From Actinomycetota bacterium (GTDB taxonomy: Bacteria > Actinomycetota > Humimicrobiia > Humimicrobiales > Humimicrobiaceae), in contig JAMDDL010000074.1 of NCBI GenBank assembly GCA_023488645.1, positions 1-6,486 of the forward strand: 6,486 nucleotides of DNA, written 5' to 3'. Position 1 is the first letter of the stretch. Each line of letters opens with the position of its first letter. This document shows, piece after piece, positions 5,865 to 6,486 of the stretch. Both the position numbers and the translations under genes were made by a program. The notes below the pieces were generated by a model. That model was not told the origin of the DNA and made no database searches. It saw nothing but the letters and a program-made list of their open reading frames with translations.

Positions 5865-6486
5865 TTATAGTCTGCTTTTTATAACCCTTGCTGGGATTCC
5901 TACCGCTATGGAAAATGAGGGTATATCTGTATTTACAACAGCAGAAGCTCCGATTATCACATCATTTCCGATATTGACACCATCAAAAACAGTAGATTTC
6001 ACACCAAACCAGCAGTTTTCACCAACATTTATTCCCTGGCTTCTTCCTCTCTGCTCAATAACAGGTTTATCCGTAACGTTATAGGTATGATCTCCCGCCA
6101 CAAAATAAACATAAGCAGCAATCAAAGTATTTTTCCCGATATTTAAGTCATTTGCACTGCAAAGTTCACAATTAAATCCGATATTGGTATTTTCATCTAA
6201 GGTAATATTACCATCTTTGCAGCTTAATATGGTATTACGTCCGATAAATACGCCATCTTTTATCTCAATACCCTTGTTTTCTGTTCCTTTAGCATCAAGC
6301 ACGCAGTTGTCATCAATTACAACGTTGTTGCCTATTACTATTTTGTTTGGATGCCTGACAGTAATATTTCTTCCAAAACTTACACCTTTTCCAACTTTTT
6401 TAAATAAAAACCGGTAAAAAACGCCTCTTAAGAATATACCAAATGCACCAGGACAGTCAGAAAAAGTACAGGTCAGAAATTCATAC
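5865..6486 (-). CDS. Hexapeptide-repeat (left-handed beta-helix) acyltransferase, 5' end outside window
   Basis: Partial acyltransferase of the WbbJ/LacA-like O-acetyltransferase group, which moves an acetyl group from acetyl-CoA to a sugar hydroxyl. 206 residues are visible, open to the right edge. The frame runs past the internal GTG at 6302, because conserved sequence (FLFKKVGKGVSFGRN, then IVIGNNVVIDDNC) continues upstream, so a start at 6302 would be wrong. Hexapeptide turns are plentiful (VFIGRN, ITLDEN, LNIGKN, INVGEN, VNIGND, VIIGAS). The loop AGDHTYNVTDKPVIEQ holds the catalytic-type His. The C-terminus SIAVGIPARVIKSRL is the family's standard ending. A hydrophobic/aromatic lead (PGAFGIFLRGVFYRFLF) before the helix is common in envelope-polysaccharide members. 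It is the first visible gene of the minus-strand cluster, 61 bp ahead of the radical SAM gene. Acetylation of the same glycan is inferred. Some close relatives are serine or nucleotide-sugar acetyltransferases. Confidence 0.85.
   Translation of the reverse strand, partial: YEFLTCTFSDCPGAFGIFLRGVFYRFLFKKVGKGVSFGRNITVRHPNKIVIGNNVVIDDNCVLDAKGTENKGIEIKDGVFIGRNTILSCKDGNITLDENTNIGFNCELCSANDLNIGKNTLIAAYVYFVAGDHTYNVTDKPVIEQRGRSQGINVGENCWFGVKSTVFDGVNIGNDVIIGASAVVNTDIPSFSIAVGIPARVIKSRL

Noticed and set aside
1..6486. Mobile element, CRISPR array, tRNA or anti-phage system
   Set aside because: I saw no transposase, terminal inverted repeats, regularly spaced repeats, tRNA-like fold or defence-gene motif. 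The broken join near 120 has no insertion-sequence end that I could recognise.

Overview
The window is an AT-rich stretch of prokaryotic DNA that looks like part of a cell-envelope glycan or lipid-linked saccharide locus. The taxon cannot be fixed from it. Arginine codons are nearly all AGA/AGG. None of the start codons has a convincing Shine-Dalgarno sequence. At least one hairpin followed by a T-run looks like a bacterial intrinsic terminator. This argues against a classical Firmicute with strong ribosome binding sites and fits an anaerobic or uncultured bacterial lineage. An archaeon is not excluded.

Left part, plus strand (1-2403). Positions 1 to about 129 read well only on the minus strand, as a piece of a secreted protein with Ig-like domains. 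This piece abuts, head to head, the 5'-truncated end of an NAD-dependent epimerase/dehydratase (117-893) that has lost its whole NAD-binding N-terminus. The two broken genes meet around 100-130, so a rearrangement or a chimeric join lies there. After a good hairpin (910-937) comes an intact B12-binding-domain radical SAM protein (1015-2403).

Right part, minus strand (6486-2557). Four genes read leftward with tight or overlapping junctions: a hexapeptide-repeat acyltransferase (5' end beyond the window), a radical SAM protein with a SPASM-like C-terminus, a GT4 glycosyltransferase, and a multi-spanning flippase-like protein of the UPF0104/LPG-synthase membrane-domain family. The last three look like one operon: the spacing is 3 bp and then a 35-bp overlap. 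The acyltransferase is 61 bp upstream and probably co-transcribed. The two transcription units converge at 2404-2556, which carries a terminator-like hairpin for the plus strand.

A reasonable inference is that the GT4 enzyme adds a sugar to a surface glycan or glycolipid, the acyltransferase acetylates it, the membrane protein moves or anchors a lipid intermediate, and the two radical SAM enzymes carry out unknown tailoring steps. The epimerase would have supplied a nucleotide sugar. The least explained part is the pairing of two different radical SAM enzymes with an envelope-glycan gene set. No RNA genes, CRISPR arrays, insertion sequences or RiPP precursor genes were seen.
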